DNA from: Ichthyophthirius multifiliis
Lineage: Eukaryota; Ciliophora; Oligohymenophorea; Hymenostomatida
Assembly: GCF_000220395.1 (NCBI RefSeq)
Contig: NW_004086743.1
Location: 11,641-40,002 of the forward strand
Reading direction: 5' to 3'
DNA: 28,362 nt
The position numbers and the translations under genes are program-made. Shown here piece by piece: positions 24,586 to 28,362 of the stretch; the first letter of the stretch is position 1, and every line of letters starts with the position of its first letter. The notes beneath the pieces are model-generated. The model had not been told where the DNA came from and made no database searches. It saw nothing but the letters and a program-made list of their open reading frames with translations.

Positions 24586-24837
24586 GTATATATTATTTAT
24601 ATAAATTTATTATTTTTAATTTTTATGTAAAAAATAATAATTTGATATACGATTAATTGTATAAAAATACTTATATTATATATATATATATAATTATAAA
24701 TTATGTTTAATACAGATATATTCAGTAAAATATTATTAATAATAAATAATGTGTTTTTTTTTTTATTAAAATATATATCTTAAATAGATAAAATTATAAC
24801 TTTTAAATAAATAAAATATATTATAAATATATATTTT

Positions 24838-24870
<33 letters not shown>
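23773..24870 (+). repeat. Inverted duplication carrying the zinc-knuckle gene, copy 2
   Basis: It matches the reverse complement of 11940-12945, including about 285 bp downstream of the stop with the shared AATAATGTG block, and stops at a (TA)n tract. Confidence 0.75.
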
Positions 24871-24882
<12 letters not shown>

Positions 24883-25554
24883 TTATTTATTTGTAATATT
24901 AATTAAATAATTTATTATAAAAAACATATTCATATAATAATAATAAATAAATTAATATTTTTTACTTTATTATTATTATGTTTTATATATAAATTTTATA
25001 TAAAACATAAATTTTTAATATATAATATTTTTATATTTTTTTATTATTATTTATCTTATTTTCATTTTATTTAATAATTCCTTACCTTTATATATTTATT
25101 TTTTATATTAAGCATATCCTTTAATTTTTTTATTTTATATTTTATTTTTATATATATATATTTAATATTTTTTTTTTTTTTATTTTATATATTTTTTTTA
25201 ATTTTTAAAATTTTTATTTATATATTTATTTAACTTTTTATTTAATAAATAATTATTTTCCTATAATATTTAAAAATATTTATTTAATTATTAAAAATAT
25301 ATTTCATACACATTCATTCATTTTATTAAATAATTTTTTTTATATGAATATATACTTTTTACTATATTTTATTTCCATTGTATTTTTTTTTACTATTATA
25401 GTATTAAATAAATATTTTATTTATATAAACAAAATATTAAATAAGATTCTATAAAAAAAATATTTATACTAATATAGAATAGATAATTTTATTTTATATA
25501 TATATCTCATTTATTCTTTTAATAATCTTTTATAAAAAATTTATTTTACATGTA
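24586..25554. other. AT-rich spacer with (TA)n tract
   Basis: The 3' flank of the zinc-knuckle copy, then simple A/T DNA. Arm 2 of the large inverted duplication begins at about 25370. No gene is seen. Confidence 0.55.
24841..24880. repeat. (TA)n microsatellite, longest in the window
   Basis: About 40 bp of uninterrupted alternating AT at the outer edge of the zinc-knuckle duplication. Confidence 0.95.
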
Positions 25555-26244
25555 TATATGTTAATTAATTTAAAATATTTTTATCCGATTTAATATATTT
25601 ATTAAAAAAAAATCAAAAAAGCATTTTAATTATTAATTTTGTAATTATTTCTTTTAAACCTCCTTAATTACTTTTATAATAATATATTTTAAGTATTTAT
25701 AGATAAAAACACATTATAATAGCATATATAATTATTATATATATTAAATTTAATTTTTAAAACATATATATATATATATATATATGTAATATTTTATTTC
25801 ATAAAACAAAATCTAACTATATATATATTTAAAAAAATTATAGATTAAACCTTATTTTTTTATATTTATATTTACTGCTTGCAAATTAACTTATTTATAT
25901 AAATAAATGAATCTATATATTTGTTTCAAAGTCCCTATTTTATGCTATTATTTATGCTTAATAAATGCTAATTATTATATGCTTAATTATTAATAAACAT
26001 ATTTAATAAAATATTAAAATTTATTTTTATTCGTTTTTGATTTTTTTTCTCTTTAATGGCAAATTATCTTATATTTTATTTTTATTTTTAATTATTTTTT
26101 AATTTATACATAATTTTTTTATGCTTTATTTAAATATTAATTCTTTAAAACAAATACTATTTATAATAGATATATTATGGAAAATGACCCATATTTTAAT
26201 GTTTATAGTATTAAATCGCAATATGAATGTTTGGAAAATTTATG
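25555..26244 (+). other. Exon-like conserved blocks of an unrecognised gene (arm 2)
   Basis: This is the plus-strand partner of 18839-19490. Block one (about 25560-25745) contains FQTSL...III...LQIKTHYNSIY. Block two (about 25870-25945) contains FTACKLTYLYKQ and LYICFKVPI. Block three (26177-26244) reads MENDPYFNVYSIKSQY...LW and ends at GTAATAT, a possible donor. The frame around block three is also open upstream (FFKTN). In another frame the same DNA gives a 74-codon ORF at 26121-26345, which I take to be a shadow. A TGA lies inside block two's frame neighbourhood here, so this copy may be dead. Identity unknown. Confidence 0.4.
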
Positions 26245-27885
26245 GTAATATATATTTTTTAATTAAAAGACATTTCTTTTTATTTATATTATCTTGTATA
26301 TATGTATTAAATATTTTTATATATTCTTTAATTTTTTTTTTTTAAAGACTATTACTCATATTTTTATTTTTTATATATATATAACGCAATATTAAACATT
26401 TTTTATAATTAATAAAAAGAATTTAAAAATAATAATTAATATATAATATAAATTATTAATAAAAAAAAATATATAATATTATTAAATATAATAAAATAAA
26501 TATATATATATATAAGTTTTTATTTAAATAGAAAAAAAGAAATTTACGTAAGTACTTAATTTTAAAATTTATTACTTATTTTAATACTATAATGTCAATC
26601 AAAAAATCTGATATTAAAAATTTTTTATTAATTATCAAAATATAATTAATTTGATAAATAAAAAAATTTAAATTATATTTTATTTATTTATATATTTATT
26701 TATTTATTTATATATAAATAAATATAATATAATTATATATATATATATTATTATATATATTATATAAAAAATATTTTTTATTAATATTTATTATTTTTAA
26801 AAATTACTGAATTATTTAAAATATTAATACTATCAAATTATATATAAATTTATGTTTTGAATTTTTAATAAATTATTAAATAAGTTTATTATTAATTTGT
26901 TTTATATAATATAAAATAAAATATAATAATAATTTAAATATATATTTAAAAATATATTTTTATATATAATTATATTAATTTATATTTTAAATTATTTTTT
27001 ATATTACAATATATAAAATAAATTACTTTTATGAATAATTAATAATAGATAAATATCTATTATTTATATGATATAATATCTATAAAAATTATATATAATA
27101 TATTTTTAGTTTTTAATATAAATATTTATCAAATTTATCTTTTTATAATTTTATTTTTATATATAATTAATATATTTTTTTTTTTAATTTATAAAAGAAA
27201 TAAAAAAAGAATTAACATTGTTTTTTTATAAAAAAAAACATATCTATAGTGAATATATAAACTAATTTATTTTTATTAATTTTATAAAAATATTATTTTT
27301 CTTTATTATTAATTATTATTGTAATAATTTAATTTTTTATAATAAATTATATATTTGTGATAATTATTAATTATTTAATTTTTATATTAAATAAAATTTA
27401 TTAATTTTTTTTTTTATATACAAAATATAATTTACTAAAAATAATCTTAATTTATCATTTAAAAAAAAAAATTTATATATTGTATATATTTAAATAAACT
27501 AAATTAAATTGAATTATTATCTCCTTAAAATCAATAAGTTAGATAATTATAGAATATTTTTATTAAAAAATAACTAAAATAATTTTATTAAATATAATTA
27601 TTTTACATATTTTTGATTAAATTTAATATATTTATTTAATTATATTTTTTTAATATAAATTAATATATTTTATTTTTATTTTTATATTGTTAAAAATTAT
27701 ATAATTTTAATTATAATTTTAATAATATCCTTAAATATTGCATTAAAATATAAATCTACTTAAATATTATAATAATCATAAATAAAATTCAATATTCAGT
27801 CCTTTCTATAAAAACAGAAATAAAAATAAATAAATAAAATAATATAATATTAATTAAAAAAAAAAAGTCATAAAAAATAAAAAAA
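26245..27885. other. Upstream region of the last protease copy
   Basis: A/T-rich and alignable along most of its length with the upstream region of the 15670-17214 gene (for example the CTCCTTAAAAT block near 27522). It should hold the promoter. No further gene is seen. Confidence 0.55.
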
Positions 27886-28362
27886 ATGAAAAAACTATTA
27901 ATAATTATATTATTAACGAACTATATTTTCTGTCTAAAAGTTCTCTAACACAATTGTATACATAATAAGATTACTTAAATCTATAAATACGAAGCACTCG
28001 CTCCTTTAGAACCTGTAGATATTCGTAATTTAGGAAAGTTAACACCGCGCAATATGTTAATATCTTTCGATATGAATTATTTCTCAAAATTAGCTCCTTC
28101 TCCTTAGACTTAAATATTAGTTGATGCCTGCTCGAAAGCTATGTATTTGGCTGGTAAATATTTTCATAATTTAATAAAAATAATCCCAAAATCTGAATAA
28201 GAAATGAGATATAGATAATATAATCCAAAATGCGGTGAATATTCTATTCCTTAAAGCGACAGAGACTAAAGAATTAAGTCTGATTTACATATATATACAT
28301 AATTTAAAATTGAACCAGCTGAACATATGTAGCCTATGCTTCTTGGTGTAAATTTTTGGATG
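27886..28362 (+). CDS. Leishmanolysin-like M8 metalloprotease, 5' part, frameshifted near the window edge
   Basis: The ATG is followed by a signal peptide nearly identical to the 15670-17214 gene (MKKLLIIILLTNYIFC) and by the propeptide motif QHNCIHNKI. The frame continues through RNMLISFDMNYFSKL, IIPKSEQEMRYRQYNPKCGE and DLHIYTQF. Relative to its twin a single A is missing at about 28322-28325, after PAE, and the family frame (ASWC-type block) continues one frame over to the end of the window. No TGA is met before the edge. The HExxH region lies outside. It is either a young pseudogene or a consensus error close to a sequence end. Confidence 0.75.

Larger units (their letters stand above)
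25370..28362 (+). repeat. Large inverted duplication, arm 2 (runs off the window)
   Basis: Reverse-complement match of 16720-19690, with all landmarks in the same order. The arms are separated by about 5.7 kb containing the 21405 protease and the zinc-knuckle remnant. Confidence 0.88.

Noticed and set aside
16720..28362. Inverted arms as the terminal repeats of a large DNA transposon
   Set aside because: No transposase, integrase or target-site duplication was seen, and the arms contain genes that fit ordinary segmental duplication.
1..28362. Telomere (CCCCAA/GGGGTT), tRNA, rRNA or CRISPR features
   Set aside because: I looked for G/C-rich words and cloverleaf or spaced repeats and found none.

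Overview
The window looks like macronuclear (somatic) DNA of an oligohymenophorean ciliate. It is extremely A+T rich, and intergenic DNA is almost pure A/T. Every convincing reading frame uses TAA and TAG as glutamine codons and ends on TGA. The composition and gene content fit Ichthyophthirius multifiliis best, with Tetrahymena-like relatives as the alternative; this species call is inference. Under the standard code the genes shatter into short ORFs, and under the ciliate code they become long uninterrupted frames.

The main content is a mixed-orientation cluster of eight copies of one family: secreted leishmanolysin-like (GP63, peptidase family M8) zinc metalloproteases of about 514-519 residues. 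Four are complete and look functional: 1566-3110 (-), 8292-9842 (+), 15670-17214 (-) and 21405-22964 (+). Each has a signal peptide, a propeptide Cys motif, HExxH, a downstream third zinc His, a Met-turn Met exactly 11 residues after that His, and a Cys-rich tail ending in an EGF-like module. One copy is an intact 3' part cut by the window edge (2-649, +). One is a 5' part with a single-base frameshift near the other edge (27886-28362, +). Two are decayed (4148-5285 and 14345-14749, both +).

The second gene type is a spliced CCHC zinc-knuckle gene at 12193-13162 (-), with a broken inverted copy at 23773-24585 (+). The third is an unrecognised set of exon-like conserved blocks lying about 1.7 kb upstream of two of the proteases (18839-19490 minus, 25555-26244 plus).

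The locus was built by segmental duplication. A direct duplication (about 7990-10600 and 21150-23640) carries two proteases. An inverted duplication (about 16720-19690 and 25370-28362) carries two more with their upstream blocks. A separate inverted pair carries the zinc-knuckle gene. The rest is AT-rich spacer with (TA)n tracts and one period-8 tandem array. I see no rRNA, tRNA, CRISPR, transposase or telomeric repeat. There is no operon logic: each protease copy has its own spacer and would be transcribed alone.
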